64,000 nucleotides of DNA, taken from contig NZ_CP087203.1 in NCBI RefSeq assembly GCF_026016325.1, positions 5,890,001 through 5,954,000 of the forward strand, read 5' to 3'. The first letter of the stretch is position 1. Every line of letters begins with the position of its first letter. A program made the position numbers and the translations under genes. Below, one piece after another: positions 36,035 through 45,058 of the stretch. The notes beneath the pieces were generated by a model. That model saw nothing but the letters and a program-made list of their open reading frames with translations. It was not told the origin of the DNA and made no database searches. This stretch comes from Pseudomonas sp. B21-056. GTDB lineage: Bacteria > Pseudomonadota > Gammaproteobacteria > Pseudomonadales > Pseudomonadaceae.

Positions 36035-37207
36035 CTACAGCTTGCGATACGCCTTCAACCAATCGGCAAACGCTTTGTCCTCCAATGCGTAACCGCCGCG
36101 ATTGGACTTCCATACCAATTCCTTTTCACGAAGTGCATCGATGCAGGATTGGATGGTCTGGGTGCCAGGCACAACCTCGCTTCCCATACTCGCAAGCACC
36201 TTGCCCACGGCCTCCAGCGTCGCATCCGTGAAGGGCGCAAAGGGTTCGTTGTTTTGCGAGCGCTCGGCCATCACCTGTAGAACGGCGCGTTGTGGCACCG
36301 TCAGGGCGCTCCAGGCGCTTTCAAACTCGGTCCAGACACCGGCACGCAGCATTTCGGCACTGTTGCGCAACAGCTCGCCCAAATGGTTCGCCTCACCCAG
36401 CTCCAACGCAATTTCACCGATGACGGCACGCAACATTTCAGGGCGACGTCCGACCAACTCAAACGCTTGATCGAGCTCGTCGGCATTGAATTGGTTGGTC
36501 TGGGCCAGATGTGCGTTCAAATGGGTGGCGTAGGCCTTGGTGAATTCCTTACCCAACAATGGGAAAGAGGTGATGCCGGAGCCGTAGAAGGGTTGATTGC
36601 GGCTGAGTACCAGATGAGCCAGTTTGTCTCGATTGGAACCCGTAAATACCAGGCGAAGGCCACTGGTATCGTCCTCACGGCCCTGGTTGAGCTGGTCACG
36701 GGCGGCCTTGAGAGCGAACATCGCATTGACCCCGGCTTCGGTGGTCAGCGCGTGCTGGGCTTCGTCGATCACCAACACCACGGTTTTACCAGCGGCACCA
36801 TGCAACAACTCCAGCGCCTGGGTCAGCGTTGCGCCGTCAGGCAGTTGCGGCCGGCTGAAATCCCAGGACAGCGTGCGCAAGAAGCTGAGTTTGTCGATGC
36901 CCATGGATTTGGCAAGCTTGCGGATACCTTTTTCATAAGGCACCAATGCCGCGGCGATAGCCGCAGCGATCAGATCGGCAGGGTCCTTCTCCTTATTGGC
37001 CCATAGGTCGACGTAGACTGCCAACCAGCCGCGGGCTTCGCATTCTGGGATCAAGTCTTCACGCAGGAAGGTACTTTTTCCGGTACGTCTCGGCGCAGCC
37101 AGGAACAAGCCAGAGGTGTAGTCCTGAATCCCGGCACCCACCAGCCCATCGACAATGTTGCGGGCCAGATCGGGGCGCCGGAAGACAAAACCGGTGTGTT
37201 TGGACAT
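36035..37207 (-). CDS. Orc1/Cdc6-like AAA+ ATPase with winged-helix C-terminus
   Basis: A 390-residue ATP-binding protein. Walker A is seen as APRRTGKST (residues 38-46, Ala in place of the first Gly), Walker B as VVLVIDEAQ near 145, and a sensor-1-like FTGSN near 215. The last ~90 residues (from VPQRAVLQVMAER) look like a winged-helix domain ending in LVWKSNRGGYAL. That architecture resembles archaeal-type/Orc-like ATPases and transposon- or defence-linked ATPases. There is no partner gene. An exact 14-base inverted repeat lies just upstream of its start. Function unknown. Confidence 0.7.
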   Translation of the reverse strand: MSKHTGFVFRRPDLARNIVDGLVGAGIQDYTSGLFLAAPRRTGKSTFLREDLIPECEARGWLAVYVDLWANKEKDPADLIAAAIAAALVPYEKGIRKLAKSMGIDKLSFLRTLSWDFSRPQLPDGATLTQALELLHGAAGKTVVLVIDEAQHALTTEAGVNAMFALKAARDQLNQGREDDTSGLRLVFTGSNRDKLAHLVLSRNQPFYGSGITSFPLLGKEFTKAYATHLNAHLAQTNQFNADELDQAFELVGRRPEMLRAVIGEIALELGEANHLGELLRNSAEMLRAGVWTEFESAWSALTVPQRAVLQVMAERSQNNEPFAPFTDATLEAVGKVLASMGSEVVPGTQTIQSCIDALREKELVWKSNRGGYALEDKAFADWLKAYRKL

Positions 37208-37211
37208 GGTT

Positions 37212-37268
37212 TTATACTCAATTATGGCGACAGGTATAATTTATAGTCACGAGTATAATTGAGTATAA
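37212..37268. promoter_or_regulatory. AT-rich promoter with perfect 14-base inverted repeat
   Basis: TTATACTCAATTAT (37212-37225) and its exact reverse complement ATAATTGAGTATAA (37255-37268), separated by 29 bases that also contain GGTATAATTTATAG. It starts 5 bases from the ATPase start codon and reaches almost to the cdhR stop. It is strikingly AT-rich for this genome. It is likely an operator or DNA-processing site for the ATPase locus. Confidence 0.55.
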
Positions 37269-37275
37269 ATGCCTG

Positions 37276-38235
37276 TCAAACCACCTCCCGTCCATCCCCC
37301 TGGCGCCGCCGATCCTCACGAGGACACCGCTCGAACCGCGCCCGATAACTGCGGGTGAAGTACGAAGGTGACTCGAACCCGCAGGCGATGCTCACCTCTA
37401 GCACGCTCATATCGGTCTGGCGCAGCAGCTGCCGGGCTTTTTCCAGGCGCAGCCGCAGGTAGAAATTGCTGGGGGTGTCGTTCAGGTGCAGGCGGAACAA
37501 CCGTTCGAGCTGGCGCCGGGTGACCCCGATGGATTCGGCCAGTTCAAGGGTACTCAGGGGCGGCTCGCTGTGGGTTTCCATCTCACCAATGACGTGCACC
37601 AGCTTCTTGTTACGAATGCCGTAGCGGCTGGCGATTTCCATGCGCTGGTGATCCTTGCGCGGACGGATGCGGCCGAGCACGAATTGTTCGCTCACTTGAA
37701 TGGCCAGGTCCGCGCCGTGGGCCTGGCCGATCAGGTCCAGCATCAGGTCGATGGACGCGGTGCCTCCGGCACAGGTAATGCGGCGGCGGTCGATCTCGAA
37801 AAGCTCCTGGGTCACGCCGAGCTGTGGGTAGGACTCCTTGAACGCCTCGATGGCTTCCCAGTGCAGGGTCACGCGGTGCCCTTCCAACAACCCCGCGTCG
37901 GCCAGGACCACGCTGCCGGTATCGATGCCGCCCAGGGTCACGCCTTCCTTGTCCAGCCGATGCAACCAGCGCTCCAATGCCGGTGTGGCGAATTTAAGCG
38001 GTTCAAACCCCGCCACCACCCACAGGGTCGCGCCCTTCTTCAACGGTTCCAACGCAGCATCGGCGTTGACCGACATGCCGTTGCTGGCCAGGACTGCGCC
38101 GCCATCGGCACTCAACACATGCCAGCGGTACAGTTCGCCGCGAAAGCGGTTGGCGACCCGCAACGGTTCGATGGCCGAAATGAAGCCGATCGCCGAAAAA
38201 CCCGGCATCAGCAGAAAGTAGAAATCCTGGGACAT
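37276..38235 (-). CDS. cdhR: Carnitine catabolism transcriptional activator, AraC family
   Basis: A 319-residue GATase1-like AraC regulator. The N-terminal DJ-1/PfpI-like sensor domain runs from FYFLLMPGFSAIGFISAIEP to about residue 180. The C-terminal HTH_18 domain contains LAESIGVTRRQLERLFRLHL and VSIACGFESPSYFTRSYRARF. It closely resembles P. aeruginosa CdhR, which activates the caiX-cdhCAB operon in response to carnitine. It is divergent from caiX with a 185-base gap. The start MSQDFYFL is chosen over upstream in-frame codons that do not encode conserved sequence. Confidence 0.9.
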   Translation of the reverse strand: MSQDFYFLLMPGFSAIGFISAIEPLRVANRFRGELYRWHVLSADGGAVLASNGMSVNADAALEPLKKGATLWVVAGFEPLKFATPALERWLHRLDKEGVTLGGIDTGSVVLADAGLLEGHRVTLHWEAIEAFKESYPQLGVTQELFEIDRRRITCAGGTASIDLMLDLIGQAHGADLAIQVSEQFVLGRIRPRKDHQRMEIASRYGIRNKKLVHVIGEMETHSEPPLSTLELAESIGVTRRQLERLFRLHLNDTPSNFYLRLRLEKARQLLRQTDMSVLEVSIACGFESPSYFTRSYRARFERCPREDRRRQGDGREVV

Positions 38236-38300
38236 GGCGCACTCGGTCGACGGGTAGCGTGGGGATCTTGATACGCCACTTGCAGGGGCCATTCAAGAGG

Positions 38301-38333
38301 TCGCCGCAGTGCAAGTGCGAGTCGCCGCAGTGC
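38301..38333. promoter_or_regulatory. Candidate CdhR operator: 12-base direct repeat with 21-base period
   Basis: TCGCCGCAGTGC occurs exactly at 38301-38312 and 38322-38333, 21 bases apart, in the cdhR/caiX divergent gap about 90 bases before the caiX start. Two helical turns between half-sites is typical for an AraC-family dimer. Confidence 0.6.
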
Positions 38334-38420
38334 GTTTTGCCAAAGGGCCGGCTGCGTAACTTGGCATCACCGGCGCGCAGACGCCGGAACCCATAACAAT
38401 AAGCTGCCGAGGAACCCGAC

Positions 38421-39371
38421 ATGAAACGACTGATCAGCTACTGCGTTCTTGCACTCAGCGCTACCCCCTTCCTGGGCATAAGCTCCGCCGCCCTGGCAGC
38501 CGAACCGGCCGCGTGCCAGAACGTGCGCCTGGGCGTGGTCAACTGGACCGACGTCATCGCCACCAGCGCCTTGACCCAGGTGATGCTCGACGGCCTCGGC
38601 TACCAGACCAAGCAGACCAGCGCCTCCCAGCAGATCATCTTTGCCGGCATCCGCGATCAGCGCCTGGACATGTTCCTGGGCTACTGGAACCCGCTGATGA
38701 CCCAGACCATCACGCCGTTCGTCGAGGCCAGACAGGTGAAGGTACTGGAGCAACCCAGCCTGAAAGACGCCCGCGCCACCCTGGCGGTGCCGACTTACCT
38801 GGCCGACAAGGGCCTGAAGACCTTCGCCGACATCGCCAGGTTCGAGAAGGAACTGGGCGGCAAGATCTATGGCATCGAGCCCGGCTCCGGCGCCAATACC
38901 CAGATCAAGGCGATGATCGCCAAGAACCAGTTCGGCCTGGGCAAATTCCAACTGGTGGAGTCCAGCGAGGCCGGCATGCTCGCCGCCGTGGACCGTGCCG
39001 TGCGGCGCAAGGAAGCCGTGGTGTTCTTCGGCTGGGCGCCGCACCCGATGAACGTCAACGTACAGATGACCTACCTCACCGGCAGCGACGACGCCCTCGG
39101 CCCGAATGAGGGCATGGCCACCGTATGGACCGTCACGGCGCCGAACTACGCCGAGCAATGCCCGAACGTCAGCCGGTTGCTGAGCAACCTGACCTTCAGC
39201 GCCGAAGACGAGAGCCGGATGATGCAGCCGCTGCTGGATCACAAGGACCCGCTCGAATCAGCCCGGCAATGGCTCAAGGACCATCCACAGGACAAGCAGC
39301 GCTGGCTCGAAGGCGTGACCACCTTCGACGGCAAGCCGGCCGCCGACAATCTGAAACTGACCAGCAACTGA
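38421..39371 (+). CDS. caiX: Carnitine-binding periplasmic protein
   Basis: A 316-residue solute-binding protein of the choline/betaine (OpuAC/ProX) type with a signal peptide ending ALA before AEPAACQN. Aromatic cage-forming segments are present: VVNWTDV, FLGYWNPLM and FFGWAPHPMN. It delivers carnitine to an ABC transporter, probably the shared CbcWV core since no permease lies beside it. It is first in the carnitine operon, with GAGGA about 8 bases upstream of the ATG. Confidence 0.9.
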   Translation: MKRLISYCVLALSATPFLGISSAALAAEPAACQNVRLGVVNWTDVIATSALTQVMLDGLGYQTKQTSASQQIIFAGIRDQRLDMFLGYWNPLMTQTITPFVEARQVKVLEQPSLKDARATLAVPTYLADKGLKTFADIARFEKELGGKIYGIEPGSGANTQIKAMIAKNQFGLGKFQLVESSEAGMLAAVDRAVRRKEAVVFFGWAPHPMNVNVQMTYLTGSDDALGPNEGMATVWTVTAPNYAEQCPNVSRLLSNLTFSAEDESRMMQPLLDHKDPLESARQWLKDHPQDKQRWLEGVTTFDGKPAADNLKLTSN

Positions 39372-39443
39372 TCGAACGTTATCCCTCTGCGCAGCGCCCA
39401 CATGGCTGCGCAGCGACCCACTACGCCTGAAGGAAACCGCACC

Positions 39444-40331
39444 ATGAACCACGACGTCATCATCACCTGCGCACTTACCGGTGCTGGCGACACCACCGCC
39501 AAGAGTCCCCACGTACCGGTCACGCCGAAACAGATCGCCGAGGCCGCTGTCGAAGCCGCCAAGGCCGGGGCCACGGTGGTCCACTGCCACGTTCGCGATC
39601 CGCAGACCGGCAAGTTCAGCCGCGACGTGGCGCTGTACCGTGAAGTGATGGAGCGCATCCGCGAGGCGGACGTGGACATCATCGTCAATCTCACGGCGGG
39701 CATGGGCGGCGACCTGGAAATCGGTGCCGGAGAACGGCCGATGGAATTCGGCCCCAACACCGACCTGGTGGGTCCGTTGACCCGCCTGGCCCACGTCGAG
39801 GAACTGCTGCCGGAAATCTGCACCCTGGATTGCGGCACCCTGAATTTCGGCGACGGCGACACCATCTACGTCTCTACCCCGGCGCAGCTGCGGGCCGGGG
39901 CCAGGCGCATCACCGAGCTGGGGGTGAAAGCCGAGCTGGAAATCTTCGACACCGGCCACCTGTGGTTTGCCAAGCAGATGATCAAAGAAGGTTTGCTGGA
40001 CAACCCCCTGTTCCAACTCTGCCTGGGCATCCCATGGGGCGCACCGGCCGACACCACCACCATGAAAGCCATGGTCGACAACCTGCCGACGGACGCGGTG
40101 TGGGCCGGCTTCGGCATCGGCCGCATGCAAATGCCGATGGCCGCCCAGGCGGTGCTGCTGGGCGGCAACGTGCGGGTCGGGCTGGAAGACAACCTGTGGC
40201 TGGACAAAGGCGTGCTCGCCACCAACGGCCAGTTGGTGGAACGGGCCGGCGAGATCCTCAGCCGCCTCGGTGCCCGCGTGCTCACGCCCGCCGAAGGCCG
40301 TAAGAAAATGGGCCTGACCCAACGCAGTTGA
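39444..40331 (+). CDS. cdhC: 3-dehydrocarnitine cleavage enzyme (BKACE/DUF849)
   Basis: A 295-residue BKACE-family TIM barrel that cleaves 3-dehydrocarnitine with acetyl-CoA to acetoacetate and betainyl-CoA. The N-terminal CALTGAGDT and zinc-binding VVHCHVRDP blocks are present, with [11 protein letters not shown] and [13 protein letters not shown] typical of the family. It follows caiX by 72 bases. It is co-transcribed with cdhA, but a family-B REPIN lies between them. Confidence 0.92.
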   Translation: MNHDVIITCALTGAGDTTAKSPHVPVTPKQIAEAAVEAAKAGATVVHCHVRDPQTGKFSRDVALYREVMERIREADVDIIVNLTAGMGGDLEIGAGERPMEFGPNTDLVGPLTRLAHVEELLPEICTLDCGTLNFGDGDTIYVSTPAQLRAGARRITELGVKAELEIFDTGHLWFAKQMIKEGLLDNPLFQLCLGIPWGAPADTTTMKAMVDNLPTDAVWAGFGIGRMQMPMAAQAVLLGGNVRVGLEDNLWLDKGVLATNGQLVERAGEILSRLGARVLTPAEGRKKMGLTQRS

Positions 40332-40349
40332 CCAGACACCCACCTCCCC

Positions 40350-40440
40350 TGTGGGAGCGAGCCTGCTCGCGATAGCAGTGCAACAGCCTCATAGATGTGC
40401 CGACTGACACTCCGCCATCGCGAGCAAGCTCGCTCCCACA
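40350..40440. repeat. REPIN, family B, between cdhC and cdhA
   Basis: TGTGGGAGCGAGC...GCTCGCGAT and the inverted ATCGCGAGC...GCTCGCTCCCACA around a ~45-base loop. It is inside the carnitine operon. Confidence 0.9.
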
Positions 40441-40471
40441 TTTGGTTCATCGAATACTTCAGGAAATTACC

Positions 40472-41437
40472 ATGAGCTTTATCACCGACATCAAGACCTT
40501 CGCCGCCCTCGGCAGTGGCGTCATCGGCAGCGGTTGGGTCAGCCGTGCCCTGGCCCACGGCCTGGACGTCGTGGCCTGGGACCCGGCACCGGGTGCCGAG
40601 GCAGCGCTGCGCAAACGCGTTGCCAGTGCCTGGGGCGCGCTGGAGAAACAAGGCCTGGCACCTGGCGCCTCCCAGGACCGGCTGCGCTTTGTCGCAACCA
40701 TCGAAGAATGCGTGCGCGATGCCGACTTCATCCAGGAGAGCGCCCCAGAACGCCTGGAGCTCAAGCTCGAACTGCACAGCCAGATCAGCGCCGCCGCCAA
40801 GCCGAATGCGCTGATCGGCAGCAGCACCTCGGGGCTGCTGCCGAGCGAGTTCTACGAAGGTTCCACCCATCCGGAACGTTGCGTGGTCGGTCACCCGTTC
40901 AACCCGGTCTACCTGCTGCCACTGGTGGAAGTGGTCGGCGGCAGGAACACCGCGCCCGAAGCCATCCAGGCCGCCATGCAGGTGTACGAATCCCTCGGCA
41001 TGCGGCCCCTGCACGTACGCAAGGAAGTGCCCGGTTTCATCGCCGACCGGTTGCTCGAAGCGCTCTGGCGTGAAGCATTGCACCTGGTCAATGACGGCGT
41101 GGCAACCACCGGCGAAATCGATGACGCCATCCGTTTCGGTGCCGGCCTGCGCTGGTCGTTCATGGGCACGTTCCTGACGTACACGTTGGCCGGCGGCGAT
41201 GCCGGGATGCGTCACTTCATGGCCCAGTTCGGCCCGGCGTTGCAATTGCCATGGACCTACCTGCCGGCGCCCGAGCTGACCGAAAAGCTGATCGACGATG
41301 TGGTAGAGGGCACCAGCGATCAGTTGGGCAGCCACAGCATTTCGGCCCTGGAGCGCTATCGTGACGATTGCCTGCTGGCAGTGCTGGAGGCGGTAAGGAC
41401 CACCAAGGAGAAGCATGGGATGGCGTTTACCGAGTAA
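40472..41437 (+). CDS. cdhA: Carnitine 3-dehydrogenase
   Basis: A 321-residue NAD-dependent enzyme of the 3-hydroxyacyl-CoA dehydrogenase fold that oxidises L-carnitine to 3-dehydrocarnitine. The Rossmann motif GSGVIGSGW is at residues 14-22. The catalytic-His region [18 protein letters not shown] and the helical C-terminal domain ([16 protein letters not shown]) are intact. The start MSFITDIK matches the fold. It acts before CdhC and CdhB. Confidence 0.93.
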   Translation: MSFITDIKTFAALGSGVIGSGWVSRALAHGLDVVAWDPAPGAEAALRKRVASAWGALEKQGLAPGASQDRLRFVATIEECVRDADFIQESAPERLELKLELHSQISAAAKPNALIGSSTSGLLPSEFYEGSTHPERCVVGHPFNPVYLLPLVEVVGGRNTAPEAIQAAMQVYESLGMRPLHVRKEVPGFIADRLLEALWREALHLVNDGVATTGEIDDAIRFGAGLRWSFMGTFLTYTLAGGDAGMRHFMAQFGPALQLPWTYLPAPELTEKLIDDVVEGTSDQLGSHSISALERYRDDCLLAVLEAVRTTKEKHGMAFTE

Positions 41438-41469
41438 CCCCCCGAACCAGGGCCAGCCTGACTGGCCCC

Positions 41470-41544
41470 ATCGCGAGCAGGCTCGCTCCCACACAGGTTC
41501 TGTGGCGTGCACAAATCAAATGTAGGAGCGAGCCTGCTCGCGAT
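41470..41544. repeat. REPIN, family B, between cdhA and cdhB
   Basis: ATCGCGAGC...GCTCGCTCCCACA and the inverted TGTAGGAGCGAGC...GCTCGCGAT. It fills most of the 146-base gap between cdhA and cdhB. Confidence 0.88.
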
Positions 41545-41583
41545 GACGGCACCCCAGCCACCCCTAAAGTTGGAACAGACATC

Positions 41584-42060
41584 ATGCCCACCCTCACCAC
41601 CTACCAAACCCACATCCGCCCTGAATGGGTCGATTTCAACGGTCACCTGCGCGACGCCTACTATCTGCTGATTTTCAGCTACGCCACCGACGCGCTGATG
41701 GACAGGCTCGACATGGACAGCCAGAACCGCGACGCCCGCGGCCACTCGCTGTTCACCCTCGAACTGCACCTCAATTACCTGCACGAAGTGAAGGTCGACG
41801 CCGACGTCGAAGTGCATACGCAAATCATCGGTCACGACGCCAAACGCCTGCATCTCTACCACAGCCTGCACCTGGTTGGCGGAGACAAGGCGTTGGCAGG
41901 CAACGAGCAGATGCTGCTGCACGTCGACCTGGCGGGCCCGCGTTCGGCGCCCTTCACGGAACCTACCCTGGGCAAACTCAAGGCCTTGATCAACGAACAA
42001 TCCGACCTGCCAGCGCCGGCCTACCTCGGTCGGGTCATCGCCCTGCCGCCTGCCCGCTGA
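41584..42060 (+). CDS. cdhB: Betainyl-CoA thioesterase
   Basis: A 158-residue hot-dog-fold thioesterase (4HBT type). The motif EWVDFNGHLRDAYYL holds the catalytic-type Asp and the NGH turn, and the length suits the family. It releases glycine betaine from the betainyl-CoA made by CdhC, joining carnitine breakdown to the betaine pathway. The start MPTLTTYQTH is followed by conserved residues at once. Twenty bases separate it from the dioxygenase gene, so the two are likely co-translated. Confidence 0.9.
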   Translation: MPTLTTYQTHIRPEWVDFNGHLRDAYYLLIFSYATDALMDRLDMDSQNRDARGHSLFTLELHLNYLHEVKVDADVEVHTQIIGHDAKRLHLYHSLHLVGGDKALAGNEQMLLHVDLAGPRSAPFTEPTLGKLKALINEQSDLPAPAYLGRVIALPPAR

Positions 42061-42080
42061 ACCCCGAAAAGGAGATCGCC

Positions 42081-43244
42081 ATGAACACCGCCGCCGCTTT
42101 TGCCGACTTCCGTCGCTATCCCCTGGTTTGCGCGCTGACCGCTGCAAATCCCCTCGCCGACCGGATACAGGTCACCTGGGCCGACGGTCGGATCAGCCCT
42201 TTTCATCACCAATGGCTGCGGGATAACTGCCCCTGCCCACACTGCGTCTATGCCGTGACCCGGGAACAGGTGCTGGAAATCGTCGATATGCCCGAAGACC
42301 TGGCGCCTGGCGCAATCCGTCTCGATGCCGAAGGCTGCCTGTGCGTGGATTGGCAGGACGGCCACCTGAGCCGTTTCGACCCGGGCTGGCTGCGCGCCCA
42401 TGCCTACGATGATGCATCCAGGGCCGAGCGCCTGGCGGGCAAGGCCCAGCGCCAACTATGGAAGCACGATCTGCAATTGCCGGTGTTCGATTACCCGGCG
42501 CTGATGGAAGATGCCGGCGCGCTGTTGCAATGGCTGCTGGCGGTACGGGACATCGGCCTGACCCAGGTGCGCGGCGTGCCCACCGAGCCCGGCTCGCTGA
42601 AACAGATTGCCCAGCGGATTTCCTTCATCCGCGAGAGCAACTTCGGCGTGCTGTTCAATGTGCAGTCCAAAGCCGACGCCGACAGCAACGCCTACACCGC
42701 CTTCAACCTGCCGCTGCACAGCGACTTGCCGACCCGGGAGTTGCAACCGGGGTTGCAGTTCCTGCATTGCCTGGTCAACGACGCTGACGGCGGCGAGAGC
42801 ATTTTCGTCGATGGATTCGCCATTGCCGAAGCCCTGCGCCAGGAAGACCCCGAAGCCTTTGCTGCGTTGTGCGAGATCCCGGTGGAGTTTCGCAACAAGG
42901 ATCGCCACAGCGACTATCGCTGCCTGGCGCCCATCATCGCACTGGACGCGCTGGGGCAGGTGTCGGAAATCCGCATGGCGAACTTCCTGCGCGGGCCGTT
43001 CGACACCTCGGTCGAGCAGATGCCCAGGCTCTACCGCGCCTACCGACGCTTCATCGCCCTGACCCGCGAGCCGTCATTTCGCCTGATGCAGCGCCTGGAA
43101 CCCGGCCAGTTGTGGTGCTTCGACAACCGCCGCACCCTCCACGCCCGCAACGCCTTCGACCCGACCACCGGGGCACGGCATTTCCAGGGTTGCTATGTGG
43201 ATAGGGATGAGTTGCTGTCGCGGATCCTGGTGTTGCAGCGCTAG
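42081..43244 (+). CDS. Gamma-butyrobetaine dioxygenase
   Basis: A 387-residue Fe(II)/2-oxoglutarate dioxygenase that hydroxylates gamma-butyrobetaine to L-carnitine. The N-terminal zinc domain has WLRDNCPCPHC (Cys50, 52, 55). Iron ligands are His213, Asp215 (HSD) and His354 (RRTLHAR), with Arg366 in TTGARHFQG as the likely 2-oxoglutarate anchor. GGAG lies upstream of the ATG. Its place as last gene of the carnitine operon extends the pathway one step upstream. I do not recall it in the same position in P. aeruginosa. Confidence 0.9.
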   Translation: MNTAAAFADFRRYPLVCALTAANPLADRIQVTWADGRISPFHHQWLRDNCPCPHCVYAVTREQVLEIVDMPEDLAPGAIRLDAEGCLCVDWQDGHLSRFDPGWLRAHAYDDASRAERLAGKAQRQLWKHDLQLPVFDYPALMEDAGALLQWLLAVRDIGLTQVRGVPTEPGSLKQIAQRISFIRESNFGVLFNVQSKADADSNAYTAFNLPLHSDLPTRELQPGLQFLHCLVNDADGGESIFVDGFAIAEALRQEDPEAFAALCEIPVEFRNKDRHSDYRCLAPIIALDALGQVSEIRMANFLRGPFDTSVEQMPRLYRAYRRFIALTREPSFRLMQRLEPGQLWCFDNRRTLHARNAFDPTTGARHFQGCYVDRDELLSRILVLQR

Positions 43245-43258
43245 ACCGCGTCGTGGCC

Positions 43259-43322
43259 ATCGCGAGCAGGCTCGCCCCCACAGAAGTCCTCACTCCCCTG
43301 TGGGAGCGAACCCGCTCGCGAT
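43259..43322. repeat. REPIN, family B, after the dioxygenase gene
   Basis: ATCGCGAGC...GCTCGCCCCCACA and the inverted TGTGGGAGCGAACC...GCTCGCGAT. It lies 15 bases from the stop codon and probably forms the 3' hairpin of the carnitine transcript. I see no gene in the rest of the gap to 43595. Confidence 0.88.
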
Positions 43323-43595
43323 GGCGTCGGCATGGACAACGCAGGCAAAAAAATCCCCGATCAAGCCGTGACAGGATCGGGGCAGGAGGCGTTACTGGAG
43401 GAGCTGTCAGCGCGAGGGTGACCAAACCATCGTGATTCAGCTTGAGGCCAGTGTGCCCAGTCCCGGACAGCGCCAGTTAGCCGAAAACGACACGCTCATA
43501 GCCATATAGGTCATCGCGACGATTTGCCCTTGCCGTCGCTTCGGGTGGCTACCAGAATCGGATCACGCCCCCATCCATGAACAAGGAAAAGCGTC

Positions 43596-43859
43596 ATGAT
43601 GCACGCCGATTTGATCGACCAGGAAGACCTGCTGGGCCAGCTCAAGGCCCTCGGCCTCCAGATACCCAGCGGCTCTACCGCCGAGCAGGCCTGCGAGTGC
43701 GCCGTGCGCGGTCTGGACCAGGCTCGTGCCAATGAACTGCGGCGGATGGTCAAGGAGATGTACACCAGCAGCGCCACCATCCTGCCGGCCGTGCGCCAGG
43801 CGATTGATCAGCAGCTGTTGCCGGCATTGGCGCAGTACCAGCAAAACCGCAGCGCCTGA
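43596..43859 (+). CDS. Small hypothetical protein upstream of gbdR
   Basis: I do not recognise this 87-residue acidic, helical, cytoplasmic protein (MMHADLIDQEDLLGQLKALG). It has one Cys-x-Cys (ACECAVRG) and no membrane segment. AAGGA lies about 9 bases before the first ATG. Codon use matches the neighbours, which supports a real gene. It sits convergent to gbdR with a family-B REPIN between, so it is not co-transcribed with gbdR. Role unknown. Confidence 0.6.
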   Translation: MMHADLIDQEDLLGQLKALGLQIPSGSTAEQACECAVRGLDQARANELRRMVKEMYTSSATILPAVRQAIDQQLLPALAQYQQNRSA

Positions 43860-43866
43860 AAAACCC

Positions 43867-43940
43867 ATCGCGAGCAGGCTCGCTCCCACATGAGATGTGT
43901 GCCTGACACAGTCCAATGTGGGAGCGAGCCTGCTCGCGAT
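43867..43940. repeat. REPIN, family B, between the small gene and gbdR
   Basis: ATCGCGAGC...GCTCGCTCCCACA and the inverted TGTGGGAGCGAGC...GCTCGCGAT. It lies in the gap between two convergent genes, where it can serve as a shared terminator-like hairpin. Confidence 0.9.
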
Positions 43941-43954
43941 GAGGACGCCTGGGT

Positions 43955-45058
43955 TTACAGCCTCACGCTGGCAAACGTCGACTCATTACGCGCCTGGCTC
44001 AACGCCGACAACGGGCCGGACAACGGCGACAGCACCAGGGCCTGCGGCAACGGCATCATCGCCACCTGTTGCGTGGTGTTGGAACCGACGCGCTCGTCGC
44101 GCGGTGGAATGCCGAAGTATTCGCGGTAGCACTTGGAGAAGTGCGGCGTGGAAACGAAGCCGCACACCGACGCCACTTCGATGATCGACATCGGCGTCTG
44201 CTTGAGCAGTTGCCGGGCACGGATCAGTCGCAGCTTGAGGTAATAGCGCGACGGCGAGCAGTGCAGGTATTTCTGGAACAGCCGCTCCAGCTGACGGCGG
44301 GATACGGCGACATACACCGCCAGTTCGTCCAGGTCGATCGGCTCTTCGAGGTTGGCCTCCATCAGCGCGACGATTTCCTGCAACTTCGGCTGGTTGGTGC
44401 CGAGCATGTGCTTGAGCGGCACGCGCTGGTGATCCTGCTCGTTGCGGATGCGCTCATAGACAAACATTTCCGAGATGGCCGCCGACAGCTCGCGACCGTG
44501 GTCGCGACTGATCAGGTGCAGCATCATGTCCAGCGGCGCGGTGCCGCCGGAGCTGGTGAAACGGTTGCGGTCGAGGGTGAACAGGCGGGTACTCATCGAC
44601 ACCCGCGGGAAGGCTTCCTGCATCGCCGCCAGGCATTCCCAGTGCACGCTGCAATCGAACCCATCGAGCAGGCCGGCGCAGGCCAGGGCCCAACTGCCGG
44701 TGCAGACCGCGCCGAGACGACGGGATTGCCGGGCCTGGCCTTGCAGCCAGGAGACGTGTTCCCGGGTGACGGTGCGCTGGATGCCGATGCCGCCACAGAC
44801 GATGACGGTATCCAGGGCCGGTGCCTTGTGCATGGAGGCGTCCGGGGTGATCTGCAGACCGTCACTGGCCCAGACTTGCCCGCCATCCACGGTGAGGGTG
44901 GTCCAGCGATACAGCTCGCGACCGGATAGCTGGTTGGCCATGCGCAGGGGTTCCACGGCGGACGCCAGGGAAATCAGCGTGAAATTGTCCAACAGCAGAA
45001 AGCCGATGGACTGAGGCGCACGGTTCTGGGGTTGAGCCCCGGAGTGGGTCGACGTCAT
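43955..45058 (-). CDS. gbdR: Glycine betaine/dimethylglycine-responsive activator, AraC family
   Basis: A 367-residue GATase1-like AraC regulator. The sensor domain begins IGFLLLDNFTLISLASAVEP, and the C-terminal HTH contains LAVYVAVSRRQLERLFQKYL and VASVCGFVSTPHFSKCYREYFG. It closely resembles P. aeruginosa GbdR, which responds to betaine and dimethylglycine and activates gbcA, gbcB, dgcAB, glyA-sox, sdaB and cbcXWV. All of these are in this window. GAGGAG lies about 8 bases upstream of the ATG. It is transcribed alone. Confidence 0.93.
   Translation of the reverse strand: MTSTHSGAQPQNRAPQSIGFLLLDNFTLISLASAVEPLRMANQLSGRELYRWTTLTVDGGQVWASDGLQITPDASMHKAPALDTVIVCGGIGIQRTVTREHVSWLQGQARQSRRLGAVCTGSWALACAGLLDGFDCSVHWECLAAMQEAFPRVSMSTRLFTLDRNRFTSSGGTAPLDMMLHLISRDHGRELSAAISEMFVYERIRNEQDHQRVPLKHMLGTNQPKLQEIVALMEANLEEPIDLDELAVYVAVSRRQLERLFQKYLHCSPSRYYLKLRLIRARQLLKQTPMSIIEVASVCGFVSTPHFSKCYREYFGIPPRDERVGSNTTQQVAMMPLPQALVLSPLSGPLSALSQARNESTFASVRL

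Noticed and set aside
43513..43526. The 14-mer ATCGCGACGATTTG shared with 52424-52437
   Set aside because: A shared 14-mer between two places in 64 kb is expected by chance several times, and the inverted partner GTCGCG is absent here.
40350..43940. A CRISPR array, considered because of closely spaced repeats in the carnitine region
   Set aside because: The repeats are inverted REP pairs with irregular spacing and no uniform spacers or cas genes.
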